The notes under the pieces are model-generated. The model worked only from the letters and a program-made list of their open reading frames with translations. It was not told the DNA's origin and did not search any database. The position numbers and the translations under genes were made by a program. A stretch of DNA of 64,000 nucleotides, taken from positions 1-64,000 of the forward strand of contig JAJDUL010000015.1 in assembly GCA_022826685.1 (NCBI GenBank), written 5' to 3'. This document shows, piece by piece, positions 44,587 to 53,790 of the stretch; positions within the stretch are counted from its first letter, which is position 1, and every line of letters starts with the position of its first letter. This stretch comes from Gemmatimonadota bacterium (lineage in GTDB: Bacteria; Gemmatimonadota; Gemmatimonadetes; Palauibacterales; Palauibacteraceae).

Positions 44587-46145
44587 ACGCACGGCGCCCG
44601 GTCTTCTCCACCACGAGCGGGATCGAAGTCGATCCGGTCTACGAGGCGGCCGACGCGAATCCGGATCCGTCATTGCCCGGCGCGTTCCCCTACACGCGCG
44701 GCGTGTACCCCACGATGTACCGGGGGCGGCTGTGGACGATGCGCCAGTACGCCGGCTTCGGCACGGCCGCGGCGACGAATGCCCGTTTCCGCTATCTGCT
44801 CGAATCCGGACAGACCGGTCTTTCCGTTGCCTTCGACCTTCCGACCCAGATGGGCTACGACTCCGACGATGCCAGGGTGCGGGGGGAAGTCGGACGGGTC
44901 GGCGTCGCGATCGATTCGATCGAGGACATGCACCGGCTGTTCGAGGAGATCCCGCTCGAACGCGTCTCGACGGCGATGACGATCAACGCCACGGCGCCCG
45001 TGCTCCTTGCGATGTACGCGGGCGTGGCTCAGGAACGGGGTATCGATCCGGCCGTCCTCCGGGGCACGCTTCAGAACGACGTGCTGAAGGAGTTCATCGC
45101 ACGCGGGACGTACATCTATCCGGTGGAGCCCAGCGTTCGATTCGTGACGGACGTGTTCGACTTCTGCTCCCGTGAGATGCCGCGGTGGCGTTCGATTTCC
45201 ATCAGCGGGTATCACATTCGCGAGGCCGGCGCGACGGCGGCCCAGGAGCTGGCTTTCACGATCGCCAACGGCCTCGAATACGTGCGCCGCGCCATCGAGC
45301 GGGGGCTGGAGATCGACGACTTCGCTCCCGGGTTGAGTTTCTTCTTCTCGGCCGACCGGCTGTTCTTCGAGGAGGTCGCCAAGTTCCGCGCCGCCCGCCG
45401 CATGTGGGCCCGGCTCATGCGGGACCGTTTCGGAGCCGCGGAAGAGAGCTGTCGGCTGAAGTTCCACACCCAGACGTCCGGCGCGGCGCTGACGGCCCAA
45501 CAGCCGTTGAACAACGTCGTGCGCGTCGCGGTTCAGGCGCTCTCCGCGGTGCTGGGGGGGACCCAGTCGCTGCACACGAACAGCTACGACGAAGCGCTCT
45601 CGCTTCCCGGCGCGGACGCGGCCCGTCTCGCGCTCCGCACTCAGCAGGTCCTGGCGGCCGAGACCGGTGTCGGCGACACCGTCGATCCCCTGGGGGGCTC
45701 CTACTTCGTGGAGTCGCTCACGGACGAAATCGAGGCGCGGGCCCGGGAGTACCTCGCCCGCGTCGACGAACTGGGCGGTCCCGTGCAGGCGATCGACTAC
45801 ATGAGAGAGGAGATCCACCTCGCCGCCCGCCGGCATCAGGAGGCGATCGAGAGCCGCGAACTCGAGGTGGTCGGCGTGAACCTGCACGCGGATGCCGAAC
45901 CGGTCGAGATGCCGAAGGCGCCGGATTTCGCTCGCCTGGCGGATGAACAGCGCCTGCGGCTCACGCGGCTCAGGGCGGAGAGGAGCGACACGGACGTGGA
46001 AGCGGCGCTGGCGGGGATCCGGCGAGCGGCGGCCGGAGATGCTAACCTCCTGCCCGTTCTGATCGACGCCGTCAAGCGCCGCGTGACTCTGGGCGAGATC
46101 AGCGACGCGCTGCGCGAGGTGTGGGGAGAATACCGACCCGGCTAG
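44583..46145 (+). CDS. Methylmalonyl-CoA mutase large (catalytic) subunit
   Basis: B12-dependent isomerase converting (R)-methylmalonyl-CoA to succinyl-CoA. The 520-residue protein contains the TIM-barrel substrate domain ('SVAFDLPTQMGYDSD', 'QNDVLKEFIARGTYIYP', 'ISISGYHIREAGATAAQE', 'TNSYDEALSLP') but no cobalamin-binding domain, so this is the split form. Tyr56 ('RQYAG') and Arg174 ('IARGTY') match the P. shermanii residues Tyr89 and Arg207, which are Phe and Gln in isobutyryl-CoA mutases. This supports methylmalonyl-CoA as substrate. His211 matches the catalytic His. The small B12 subunit is not in the window. Confidence 0.93.
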   Translation: MNARRPVFSTTSGIEVDPVYEAADANPDPSLPGAFPYTRGVYPTMYRGRLWTMRQYAGFGTAAATNARFRYLLESGQTGLSVAFDLPTQMGYDSDDARVRGEVGRVGVAIDSIEDMHRLFEEIPLERVSTAMTINATAPVLLAMYAGVAQERGIDPAVLRGTLQNDVLKEFIARGTYIYPVEPSVRFVTDVFDFCSREMPRWRSISISGYHIREAGATAAQELAFTIANGLEYVRRAIERGLEIDDFAPGLSFFFSADRLFFEEVAKFRAARRMWARLMRDRFGAAEESCRLKFHTQTSGAALTAQQPLNNVVRVAVQALSAVLGGTQSLHTNSYDEALSLPGADAARLALRTQQVLAAETGVGDTVDPLGGSYFVESLTDEIEARAREYLARVDELGGPVQAIDYMREEIHLAARRHQEAIESRELEVVGVNLHADAEPVEMPKAPDFARLADEQRLRLTRLRAERSDTDVEAALAGIRRAAAGDANLLPVLIDAVKRRVTLGEISDALREVWGEYRPG

Positions 46146-46147
46146 CC

Positions 46148-46170
46148 GCCCGCGGCGAAACGCCGCGGGC
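46148..46170 (+). terminator. GC hairpin after the mutase gene
   Basis: Perfect ten-base stem (46148-46157 with 46161-46170) with an AAA loop, starting three bases after the mutase stop. No U-tract, so probably a Rho-assisted terminator or 3'-end stabiliser closing the propionate operon. Confidence 0.55.
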
Positions 46171-46205
46171 ACGTCGACGTTCCACAGATGGATCCAGGGG
46201 CACGA

Positions 46206-46541
46206 GTGCCAACGTACGAATACAGATGTCGGAGTTGTCGACACGAATTCGAGCGGTTCCAGCGCATGTCGGACCCGGCGATCCGTCTCTGTCCGTTGTG
46301 TGGGGAAGAGCAGGTGGAGCGGCTCATCTCGTCCGGAGGCGGGATCGTCTTCAAGGGGCCGGGTTTCTACGCCACCGACTATCGGCAGGCGCCGGAGAGT
46401 GACGGGAAGGCCGCTGCCGCCAAGGCATCGGGCGATGCCTCATCCGGGTCGCCGGGCGGCGCCTCGTCCACGTCCGATGGCGCCTCGTCCGCGTCTGATG
46501 GCGCCACCTCCGGGTCGCCGGAGGGCGGTTCCGACTCGTGA
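46206..46541 (+). CDS. FmdB-like zinc-ribbon protein
   Basis: Small regulator-type protein of 111 residues. It starts with the family sequence 'PTYEYRCRSCRHEFE', then 'CPLCGEEQVERLIS', giving a CxxC...CxxC zinc ribbon, and 'GGGIVFKGPGFYATDY'. The C-terminal half is low-complexity Ser/Gly/Asp. The GTG at 46206 has AGGGG five bases upstream and gives the expected N-terminus; an ATG at 46188 lacks a ribosome site. The stop overlaps argS (GTGA). Confidence 0.87.
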   Translation: MPTYEYRCRSCRHEFERFQRMSDPAIRLCPLCGEEQVERLISSGGGIVFKGPGFYATDYRQAPESDGKAAAAKASGDASSGSPGGASSTSDGASSASDGATSGSPEGGSDS

Positions 46542-48226
46542 CCGGCGACGCGGGGCTGGCCCGGCTCTCCGAGGCGCTCGAATCCGCCCTCTCCGCCGCG
46601 GGCGCTCCGGAGGGCTTCTCTCCGGGGCTGGAGCGGCCTCGGGATCCGACGCACGGAGACTGGGCGTCCAACGCGGCGCTCGTGCTCGCGAAGAGACTCG
46701 GCCAGCCTCCGCGGGCGCTCGCGGCGCGCGTCTGCGAACTGATCGATCCCGTGGCCGCCGGCATCGCGGAGGTGGAAGTCGCGGGCCCGGGGTTCCTGAA
46801 CTTCCGGCTCTCCGACCGATCCATCTGGCCTCGACTGACGGAGGTCATCGAGGCGGGGGGCGACTGGGGACGAACGAATGCCTCGCCCGTGCTACGCGTC
46901 AACGTGGAGTTCGTCTCCGCCAATCCGACGGGGCCGCTGCATGTGGCCCATGGCCGTGGCGCGGCGCTCGGCGACGCGGTCGCGTCGCTGCTGGAGTGGG
47001 CCGGACACGACGTCACCCGCGAGTTCTACGTGAACGACGCCGGACGGCAGATCGAACTCCTCGGCGAATCCGTCGAGGCACGCTACGAGGAAGCGGCCGG
47101 CCGGCCGGCGACGGTTCCCGAAGGCGGATATCACGGCGAGTACGTCCGCGACGTCGCGCTGACGATTCGTGACGCCGCCGGCCCGGGGTTTCTCGCCTCG
47201 CTCCCGCCGGAAGAGCGCCAGGCGCACTTTCGGCGTGAAGCGGTGCGACGGCTCCGCGAGGAACAGGCGGAGGATCTGTCGCGCTTCGGCGTCGGCATGG
47301 ATCTGTTCTACTCCGAGCGCTCGCTCTACGATTCCGGAGCGGTAGACCGCCTCCTGGAGGCGCTGGAAGACGGCGGTCTGATCTATCGCTCGCAGGGGGC
47401 GACCTGGCTTCGGACGTCCAGCCACGGCGACGAGAAGGACCGGGTCCTCGTCAAGAGCGACGGCTCCTTCACCTACTTCCTGCCGGACCTCGCCTACCAC
47501 CTCGACAAGGCGCGGCGCGGCTTCGACGTCGCGATCGACGTCTGGGGTGCGGATCATCAGGGCCACGAGAAGCGCATGCTGGCGGCCCTGCGCGGCCTGT
47601 CGTGCCCGGACCTGCTCGAGGTCCTGATCATCCAGCTGGTCACGGTCCTGCGCGACGGCAGGGAAGTCCGGATGAGCAAGCGCGCCGGACGCTTCGTGAC
47701 GCTGGGCGAACTCGTGGAGGAGACGGGTCCGGACGTGGCGCGGTATTTCTTCCTCATGCGCCGCGCGGAGGTCCATCTCAACTTCGATCTCGATCTCGCT
47801 CTGGATACGTCGGATGCGAATCCGGTCTACAAGGTCCAGTACGCGCATGCGCGCATGTGCAGCGTGTTCCGCAAGGCGGGAGTCGTCGCCGATGAGGTTC
47901 CGGCCTCCCTCGAGGTTCCGGACGGCTTCGGCACCCCGGCGGAGCGTGAGGTCGCCCTCGCCGTCCTGAGGCTTCCCGAGGTCATCGCGGCGGCCGCAAC
48001 GAGCCGGGCTCCGCACCTGGTCTGTGCGTACCTGGAGGAGACGGCAGGGCTCGTGAACGCCTGGTACCACCAGGGGAACCTGGATCCGGCACAGAGAATC
48101 CTGGCGGACGTGCCGGAGCGGGCCGCGAGAATCCGGCTCGCGCGCGCGGTTCAGCTCACACTGCGCAACGGGCTGCGGGCGCTCGGCCTCTCGGCCCCCG
48201 AAGCCATGACCCGGGACGCGAAGTGA
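46538..48226 (+). CDS. argS: Arginyl-tRNA synthetase
   Basis: Class I synthetase of 562 residues. It has the N-terminal Arg-specific domain, the HIGH-type motif in 'SANPTGPLHVAHGRGA' (near residue 128), 'YVNDAGRQIELLG', a KMSKS-like 'VRMSKRAGRF' near residue 378, and the C-terminal DALR anticodon domain with 'VQYAHARMCSV'. Start is GTG, overlapping the FmdB-like stop. Confidence 0.97.
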   Translation: MTGDAGLARLSEALESALSAAGAPEGFSPGLERPRDPTHGDWASNAALVLAKRLGQPPRALAARVCELIDPVAAGIAEVEVAGPGFLNFRLSDRSIWPRLTEVIEAGGDWGRTNASPVLRVNVEFVSANPTGPLHVAHGRGAALGDAVASLLEWAGHDVTREFYVNDAGRQIELLGESVEARYEEAAGRPATVPEGGYHGEYVRDVALTIRDAAGPGFLASLPPEERQAHFRREAVRRLREEQAEDLSRFGVGMDLFYSERSLYDSGAVDRLLEALEDGGLIYRSQGATWLRTSSHGDEKDRVLVKSDGSFTYFLPDLAYHLDKARRGFDVAIDVWGADHQGHEKRMLAALRGLSCPDLLEVLIIQLVTVLRDGREVRMSKRAGRFVTLGELVEETGPDVARYFFLMRRAEVHLNFDLDLALDTSDANPVYKVQYAHARMCSVFRKAGVVADEVPASLEVPDGFGTPAEREVALAVLRLPEVIAAAATSRAPHLVCAYLEETAGLVNAWYHQGNLDPAQRILADVPERAARIRLARAVQLTLRNGLRALGLSAPEAMTRDAK

Positions 48227-49194
48227 AGGTCCGCACCCCCGGAAACGGCGCTGGCCGGACCCGAGCGGGGTCGATCCTCGTCGTGGGCAGCGTCGCGCTG
48301 GATGAGATTTCGACCCCCGCCGGACACCAGGAGGACGTGGTCGGCGGGACGGCGGTCAACTTCAGCGCCGCGGCCTCCCTCTTCGCGCCGGTCCAGCTCG
48401 TCGGGGTCATCGGTGACGACTATCCGACCGACGAACTCGACTTCCTCATCCGCAGGGGCACGGATCTGTCGGGGCTCGAGCAGCGGCCCGGCCGCAGCTT
48501 CCGGTGGGGCGGCCGCTATCACCGGGACATGAATACGAGGGACACGACCTTCACCGAGCTCGGGGTTTTCGCTGACTTCCATCCGACGATTCCCGAGGCC
48601 TTCCGGAGTGCGCCCTGGGCCTTTCTGGGTGCCATCGACCCCGCCCTTCAGCTCGAGGTTCTGGATCAGATCGAATCGCCCGTGCTCGCGGCGTGCGACA
48701 CGATGAACTACTGGATCGACGGGACGCCGGAGCGTCTCGCCGAGGTCATCGCGAAGATCGACCTGATCACCCTGAACGATGAAGAGGCGAAACAGCTTTC
48801 CGGGGAGCACAACCTGGCCCGGGCCGCGCGCTGGATTCAGCGCCGGGGCCCGCGCCACGTCGTGATCAAGAAGGGGGAGCACGGAGCCGTGCTCCTCACG
48901 AGCGACGGTTTCTTCATCACCCCCGGCTTCCCGCTCGACGACGTGGTCGACCCCACCGGAGCCGGCGATGCGTTCGCGGGCGGTTTGCTCGGGTATCTGG
49001 CGCGCTGCGGTTCGATCACGGGACCGGCGTTGAGACGTGCCGTCGTGTACGGTTGCGCGCTCGGTTCCTTCGCGTGCGAGGCCTTCGGCGCGCGCCGCAT
49101 GGTGACCCTCACCATGGCCGAAGTGGAGGACCGCGTGCGAAGCTTCGGGACGCTCACCAGATTCGATGTTCCTGCCCCGCGGGTGGAAGAATGA
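48223..49194 (+). CDS. PfkB-family carbohydrate or nucleoside kinase
   Basis: Ribokinase-fold kinase of 323 residues. The N-terminus 'ILVVGSVALDEISTPAG' and 'VVGGTAVNFSAAASLFAPVQLVGVIGDD', and the PfkB signature 'DVVDPTGAGDAFAGGLLG' with catalytic Asp, are clear. 'INLNDEEAKQLSG'-like sequence in the middle is typical. Family members phosphorylate ribose, fructose phosphates or adenosine; the substrate is not readable. Position between argS and purM suggests a nucleoside or ribose substrate, as inference only. The GTG overlaps the argS stop. Confidence 0.88.
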   Translation: MKVRTPGNGAGRTRAGSILVVGSVALDEISTPAGHQEDVVGGTAVNFSAAASLFAPVQLVGVIGDDYPTDELDFLIRRGTDLSGLEQRPGRSFRWGGRYHRDMNTRDTTFTELGVFADFHPTIPEAFRSAPWAFLGAIDPALQLEVLDQIESPVLAACDTMNYWIDGTPERLAEVIAKIDLITLNDEEAKQLSGEHNLARAARWIQRRGPRHVVIKKGEHGAVLLTSDGFFITPGFPLDDVVDPTGAGDAFAGGLLGYLARCGSITGPALRRAVVYGCALGSFACEAFGARRMVTLTMAEVEDRVRSFGTLTRFDVPAPRVEE

Positions 49195-49201
49195 AGGAAA
49201 C

Positions 49202-50227
49202 ATGACCGACGGATTGACGTACCGCGAAGCGGGCGTGAACCTCGATGCGGCCCGCGCGACGAAAGCCCGGCTCTCCCGGCTCGTCCACGGGACCCGGACG
49301 GATGCCGTGAGTTCGGACTTCGGCTCGTTCGGAGGGCGGTTCCGGGCCACGCCCGGCCGTGAACTCGTCGCGAGCGCCGACGGCGTGGGGACGAAGCTGA
49401 AGGTCGCCTTCATGGCGGACCGGCACGACACGGTGGGCGCCGATCTCGTGAACCACTGCGTCAACGACATCCTCGTCGAAGGCGCCCGGCCTCTCATCTT
49501 CATGGACTACGTCGCCTGCGGCGTGCTGGACCCGGATACCGTGACGAGCGTCGTCTCGGGACTCGCCGCCGCCTGTCGCGCGAACGGCTGCGCCCTGCTC
49601 GGGGGAGAAACGGCGGAGATGCCGGATTTCTATGCGCCGGGGGAATACGACCTCGCGGGATTCGTGGTGGGCGAGATCGCCTACCCGGAGTTGACCCGCA
49701 GAGATCTGGCGCCGGGGGACTGCCTCATCGGACTCGCGTCGAGCGGCATCCACACGAACGGCTACAGCTTCGTGCGTGCCCTCTTCTTCGACCGCCTCGG
49801 ACTCGGGGCCCACGACGCCTTCCCGGGGACGGGGGATTCCGTGTCGGAAATCCTCCTGCGTCCTCACCGAAGTTACCTGCCGATCCTCGAGCGCAGCCTC
49901 GAAGCAGGCCGCGTGCGGGCGCTCGCCCACATCACGGGGGGCGGGATCCCGGGGAACGTCGACCGGGTCATCGGCGGGAACCTCGATGCGGTGGTGCGCT
50001 CCGACAGTTGGCCGCGTCCGCACGAGTTCGACGTGATCGCGCGCGAAAGCGGGGCGGACGAGGCGGAACTTTTCTCCACCTTCAACATGGGCGTGGGGAT
50101 GGTCGCGGTCGTGCGGGAGGGCGAGGCCGACCAGGTACTCGAGGAGATTCGGGACTCCGGGTGCGAGGCCTTCCTGTGCGGTGAACTCGTCTCGGGCAGC
50201 GGCAGGGTGCACCTGGAGAGTTCATGA
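49202..50227 (+). CDS. purM: Phosphoribosylformylglycinamidine cyclo-ligase (AIR synthetase)
   Basis: Fifth step of purine synthesis: ATP-dependent closure of FGAM to AIR. The 341-residue protein has 'LTYREAGVNLDAA', 'LVASADGVGTKLKVA', 'NHCVNDILVEGARPLIFMDYVA', 'LLGGETAEMPDFY', 'LIGLASSGIHTNGYS', and 'AHITGGGIPGNVDR'. The ATG at 49202 is preceded by AAGGA; an upstream in-frame ATG at 49166 lies inside the kinase gene and is unlikely. The stop overlaps ribD (ATGA). Confidence 0.96.
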   Translation: MTDGLTYREAGVNLDAARATKARLSRLVHGTRTDAVSSDFGSFGGRFRATPGRELVASADGVGTKLKVAFMADRHDTVGADLVNHCVNDILVEGARPLIFMDYVACGVLDPDTVTSVVSGLAAACRANGCALLGGETAEMPDFYAPGEYDLAGFVVGEIAYPELTRRDLAPGDCLIGLASSGIHTNGYSFVRALFFDRLGLGAHDAFPGTGDSVSEILLRPHRSYLPILERSLEAGRVRALAHITGGGIPGNVDRVIGGNLDAVVRSDSWPRPHEFDVIARESGADEAELFSTFNMGVGMVAVVREGEADQVLEEIRDSGCEAFLCGELVSGSGRVHLESS

Positions 50228-51384
50228 CGGGTCGTGGCTTCGACCCCATCGCCGGGGCACCGCCGAGCCGCACCGAGGATCTGCGTCACATGCGCGAGGC
50301 GCTGGCCGTGGCGCCACGAGGACTGGGCCGCGTGTCGCCCAATCCGCTCGTGGGCGCCGTTGTGGCCCGCGGAAACCAGGTCTTCGGCACGGGATGGCAC
50401 GCGGAATATGGCGGCGACCATGCGGAGGTCATGGCGCTGCGGGAGGCGGGGCCGCGCGCGGCGGGCGCAACGATGTACGTCACGCTCGAGCCATGCCGCC
50501 ATACCGGGCGGACGCCGCCGTGCACCAAAGCGATCATCCGCTCCGGCATACGGCGCGTCGTGATCGCCTGCCGGGATCCCAATCCGGAAGCGCGTCACGG
50601 GGCCGAGGAGCTGCGGCAGGCCGGACTGGACGTCGAGATCGGGATCGAGGCGAACGCCGCGAAACGGCTGAATGCGGCCTTCCTCTGGTTTCACCGGCAG
50701 TGGGTCCCCTTCGCTTCGCTCAAGCTCGCCCTCTCGCTCGACGCGAAGCTCGGAGAGGAAAGCGTTCGCACGCCGGTGACCGGCATACGGGCGCTGGACG
50801 AGGTCCACCGTCTCCGCTCCTGTCACGATGCGATCCTCATCGGCTCCAACACGATCGCGGTCGATGACCCTCTGCTCACCGCCCGCGGCGAGGTCGTGCC
50901 GCGCGTGCCTCCGGTACGGGCCGTCCTGGACACCACGCTGAGGCTCCGGCCGTCAAGCCAGCTCGTGCGGACGGCCGCCCAGGCGCCCGTGTGGGTCTTC
51001 GCGGATCCCGAGTCGGAAGGATTCGAGGAGCGCGCGGATCCGCTCCGCGACGCGGGCGTGGAGGTCATCGGTGTTCCCCGGAGCGAGGATCACCGGCTGG
51101 ACCTGAGCGCCGTCTGGAACGAAATGGCCATTCGCGGGGTGCTCTCGGTATTCGTTGAAGGTGGGGGACAGGTCGCTGCATCTTTGCTTCGCGGAGGACA
51201 CATACAGCGGATCCATGCCTTCATCGCCCCCATGTTCTACGGCAGGGACGGCGTGCCGGCGTTTCCCGGCCTCGATCCGTCGACGCCGGGCGACTGGCTG
51301 CCCATGCAACGAGACTCGCTGGGGCAGGATACGCACATCGTGTTCGAACACCGACAACTCCAGGAAACCCTGGACAACCTCTGA
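50224..51384 (+). CDS. ribD: Riboflavin biosynthesis deaminase/reductase RibD
   Basis: Bifunctional enzyme for the second and third steps from GTP, 386 residues. The N-terminal cytidine-deaminase-type zinc domain shows 'HAEVMALREAG' and 'LEPCRHTGRTPPC'. The C-terminal DHFR-like reductase starts near residue 155 ('PFASLKLALSLDAKLG') and has 'DAILIGSNTIAVDDPLLTAR' and 'SVFVEGGGQVAASLL'. The ATG overlaps the purM stop. First of four consecutive riboflavin genes; no FMN riboswitch is visible before it because the gene overlaps purM. Confidence 0.96.
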   Translation: MTGRGFDPIAGAPPSRTEDLRHMREALAVAPRGLGRVSPNPLVGAVVARGNQVFGTGWHAEYGGDHAEVMALREAGPRAAGATMYVTLEPCRHTGRTPPCTKAIIRSGIRRVVIACRDPNPEARHGAEELRQAGLDVEIGIEANAAKRLNAAFLWFHRQWVPFASLKLALSLDAKLGEESVRTPVTGIRALDEVHRLRSCHDAILIGSNTIAVDDPLLTARGEVVPRVPPVRAVLDTTLRLRPSSQLVRTAAQAPVWVFADPESEGFEERADPLRDAGVEVIGVPRSEDHRLDLSAVWNEMAIRGVLSVFVEGGGQVAASLLRGGHIQRIHAFIAPMFYGRDGVPAFPGLDPSTPGDWLPMQRDSLGQDTHIVFEHRQLQETLDNL

Positions 51385-51396
51385 GCGATCGGATTC

Positions 51397-52005
51397 GTGT
51401 TCACCGGAATCATACGGGCGGTCGGCGAGGTCGCGGGCCGGGAACGCCGGGAGGCGGCGCTGCGGCTGACCATCGCCCGCGTCCCGTTTCTCGAAGGGCT
51501 CCGCGACGGGGATTCGGTGTCGCTCGCGGGCGTGTGCACGACCGTCGTCGGTCTCCGGGGGGAGACGTTCGAGGTCGACGTCGTCGAGGCTACACTGGAG
51601 CGGACCACGATCGGAAGTTGGCGGGTCGGGGATCCCGTGAACCTCGAGCCGGCGCTGTGCGCCGGGGATCCGCTGGGCGGTCACATGGTACAGGGACACG
51701 TCGATGGGGTGGGGACCGTGGCTGCGGCGAGGTGGGAAGGCGAGTCCGGCGTGCTCGAGATCGAACTCCCGGCTGGCCTCGAGAGGGTGACCGTGTCGCA
51801 GGGTTCATTCGCGGTCGATGGCGTGAGTCTCACGGTCAACCGCCTGACCGGGACCATCGCGCGTTTCGCCATCATTCCCTATACATGGACCCATACCACC
51901 CTGGGGCGCCTCGCGTCGGGCGCGAGAGTCAACCTCGAGGCGGACCTGATCGGCAAGCACGTGGCTCGTGCCCTCCGACCGCACGTGGCCCCCGTGGACT
52001 CCTGA
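51397..52005 (+). CDS. ribE: Riboflavin synthase alpha subunit
   Basis: Trimeric enzyme that dismutates two 6,7-dimethyl-8-ribityllumazines to riboflavin, 202 residues. It shows the usual internal duplication: 'FTGIIRAVGEV', 'DSVSLAGVCTTVV', 'TLERTTIGSW', 'NLEPALCAGDPLGGHMVQGHVDGVGTV', then 'GSFAVDGVSLTVN' and 'IPYTWTHTTLGRL'. Start is GTG, 12 bases after ribD. Confidence 0.96.
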   Translation: MFTGIIRAVGEVAGRERREAALRLTIARVPFLEGLRDGDSVSLAGVCTTVVGLRGETFEVDVVEATLERTTIGSWRVGDPVNLEPALCAGDPLGGHMVQGHVDGVGTVAAARWEGESGVLEIELPAGLERVTVSQGSFAVDGVSLTVNRLTGTIARFAIIPYTWTHTTLGRLASGARVNLEADLIGKHVARALRPHVAPVDS

Positions 52006-52021
52006 GTCGGCTCCGGTTCGA

Positions 52022-53269
52022 ATGAAAACCGACAACAGACTTCGGCTGGCGGGCATGCCCGCCGATACGGTGGAAGCGGCGATCGAGCGTATCCGCAATG
52101 GCGGACTCGTGATCATCGCGGACGATGAGGACCGCGAGAACGAGGGGGACCTCGTCTGCGCGGCCGCGCTTGCGACGCCCGAAGCCATCAACTTCATGGC
52201 CAGGCACGCCCGGGGGCTCATATGCCTCACGATGCCCGATGAGATGGCCGATCGCCTCGATCTCCCGCTCATGACGGACGATCGGCTGGCGGACCCCCAC
52301 AAGACGGCGTTCACCGTTTCGATCGACGCCCGCCCGGACTTCGGCGTGTCCACCGGGATCTCGGCGCAGGATCGCGCCCGAACCATCCGGGTCGCGGTAG
52401 ATCCCCAGACCCGGCCGACGGACCTCGTGCGCCCGGGCCACGTCTTTCCCCTCCGCTCCCGGCCCGGCGGTGTGCTGCAGCGGGTGGGCCAGACGGAGGC
52501 TTCGGTCGATCTCGCCCGGCTGGCCGGGCTCACTCCGGCGGGTGTGATCTGCGAGATCCTGAACGAGGATGGGACGATGGCGCGCCGCCCGGAACTCGAG
52601 AAGTTTGCGGCGGAGCACGACCTCCCCTTCATCACGGTCGCCGCCCTCGTCTCCTACCGGTTGCGCACGGAGAGTCTCGTGCGGCGTGTCGCCGAGGCCG
52701 ACCTCCCCACGCCGTGGGGCGATTTCCGGATTGTCGGGTACGCGAACGAGGTGGATGGGCGCGAACACGTCGCGCTCGTGCGCGGCGATGTGACGGGTGC
52801 GGAGGATGTCCTCGTCCGCGTTCACTCGCGCTGCCTGACGGGCGATGTGTTCCACTCCAGTCGCTGCGATTGCGGCAGCCAGCTCGAGGCCGCGATGCGC
52901 ATGGTCGTGGAAGCCGAGGCCGGGGTCATCGTCTACCTCGACCAGGAAGGGCGGGGGATCGGACTGCTGAACAAGCTCCGTGCCTACGAACTGCAGGACG
53001 AAGGCCACGACACGGTCGAAGCGAACGAGGCGCTGGGCTTTCCGCCCGACCTGCGGAACTACGGCATTGGGGCCCAGATCCTGGTGGATCTCGGGTTGCA
53101 CTCGATCCGGATCATGACGAACAACCCCAAGAAACTCGCGGGGCTGGAAGGGTTCGGCCTCGTAATCCGCGACCGCGTGCCCCTCGAGCTCGGCGGGGCT
53201 GATGATCGGCTGGTCCGCTATCTTCGCACGAAGCGCGAGAAGCTGGGACACCTGACCGGATCCGCGTGA
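52022..53269 (+). CDS. ribBA: DHBP synthase / GTP cyclohydrolase II (RibBA)
   Basis: Bifunctional protein of 415 residues. The N-terminal RibB half (to about residue 205) makes 3,4-dihydroxy-2-butanone 4-phosphate, with 'DDEDRENEGDLVCAA' and 'PGHVFPLRSRPGGVLQR' plus 'GVSTGISAQDRA'. The C-terminal RibA half opens the GTP ring, with zinc cysteines in 'VHSRCLTGDVFHSSRCDCG', 'YLDQEGRGIGLLNKL' and 'LRNYGIGAQIL'. The ATG at 52022 follows the ribE stop closely; an earlier in-frame ATG lies inside ribE. Confidence 0.96.
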   Translation: MKTDNRLRLAGMPADTVEAAIERIRNGGLVIIADDEDRENEGDLVCAAALATPEAINFMARHARGLICLTMPDEMADRLDLPLMTDDRLADPHKTAFTVSIDARPDFGVSTGISAQDRARTIRVAVDPQTRPTDLVRPGHVFPLRSRPGGVLQRVGQTEASVDLARLAGLTPAGVICEILNEDGTMARRPELEKFAAEHDLPFITVAALVSYRLRTESLVRRVAEADLPTPWGDFRIVGYANEVDGREHVALVRGDVTGAEDVLVRVHSRCLTGDVFHSSRCDCGSQLEAAMRMVVEAEAGVIVYLDQEGRGIGLLNKLRAYELQDEGHDTVEANEALGFPPDLRNYGIGAQILVDLGLHSIRIMTNNPKKLAGLEGFGLVIRDRVPLELGGADDRLVRYLRTKREKLGHLTGSA

Positions 53270-53790
53270 GAAGCAGGTCGGATACTCCACGAGGCGATCG
53301 CCCCGAGGGGTTCGCGGGAGGGCGCCTGACGACGTACGAGGGTGCGGCCGCGGGGGATGGGCGGACGGTCTGCATTCTCGTCAGCCGGTTCAACTCCCGG
53401 GTCACTGAGCGTCTGCTGGCAGGCGCCGCGCGCACGGCACTCGAATGCGGCGTGGCCGAAGAGGATCTCGATATCGTGTATGTCCCCGGCGCCTGGGAGC
53501 TTCCGCTCGCCGCGCGACGAGCCGCCGCGCACGGATACGCCGCCATCGTCGCGCTGGGCTGCGTGATCCGCGGGGAGACCGCGCACTTCGACCACGTGAG
53601 CCGCGCGGCGACCGACGGCCTCGCGAGAGTACAGCTCGACTCGGGCGTGCCGGTCGGCCTTGGCGTGCTCACGCCCGACACGCTGGAGCAGGCGCTCGCG
53701 CGGGCCGGCGGCGAACTCGGAAACGCCGGCTCGGAGGCGGCACGCGCAGCGCTCCGCATGGCCGACCTTCACGGACAGCCGGGCTCGTGA
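53266..53790 (+). CDS. ribH: 6,7-dimethyl-8-ribityllumazine synthase
   Basis: Penultimate riboflavin enzyme, 174 residues, forming pentamers or icosahedra. 'TVCILVSRFNSRVTERLLAGA', 'VPGAWELPLAARRAA', 'IVALGCVIRGETAHFDHVSRAATDGL' and 'VPVGLGVLTPDTLEQALARAGG' match the family. The N-terminus is about 20 residues longer than usual. The GTG overlaps the ribBA stop and the stop overlaps nusB, a common ribH neighbour. Confidence 0.96.
   Translation: MRSRSDTPRGDRPEGFAGGRLTTYEGAAAGDGRTVCILVSRFNSRVTERLLAGAARTALECGVAEEDLDIVYVPGAWELPLAARRAAAHGYAAIVALGCVIRGETAHFDHVSRAATDGLARVQLDSGVPVGLGVLTPDTLEQALARAGGELGNAGSEAARAALRMADLHGQPGS

Noticed and set aside
44583-46145. Isobutyryl-CoA mutase instead of methylmalonyl-CoA mutase
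   Set aside because: Residues Tyr56 and Arg174 are the methylmalonyl-type pair, and carboxylase genes are in the same operon.
50200-51400. FMN riboswitch for the riboflavin genes
   Set aside because: ribD overlaps purM and the other gaps are a few bases; no room for an RFN element.
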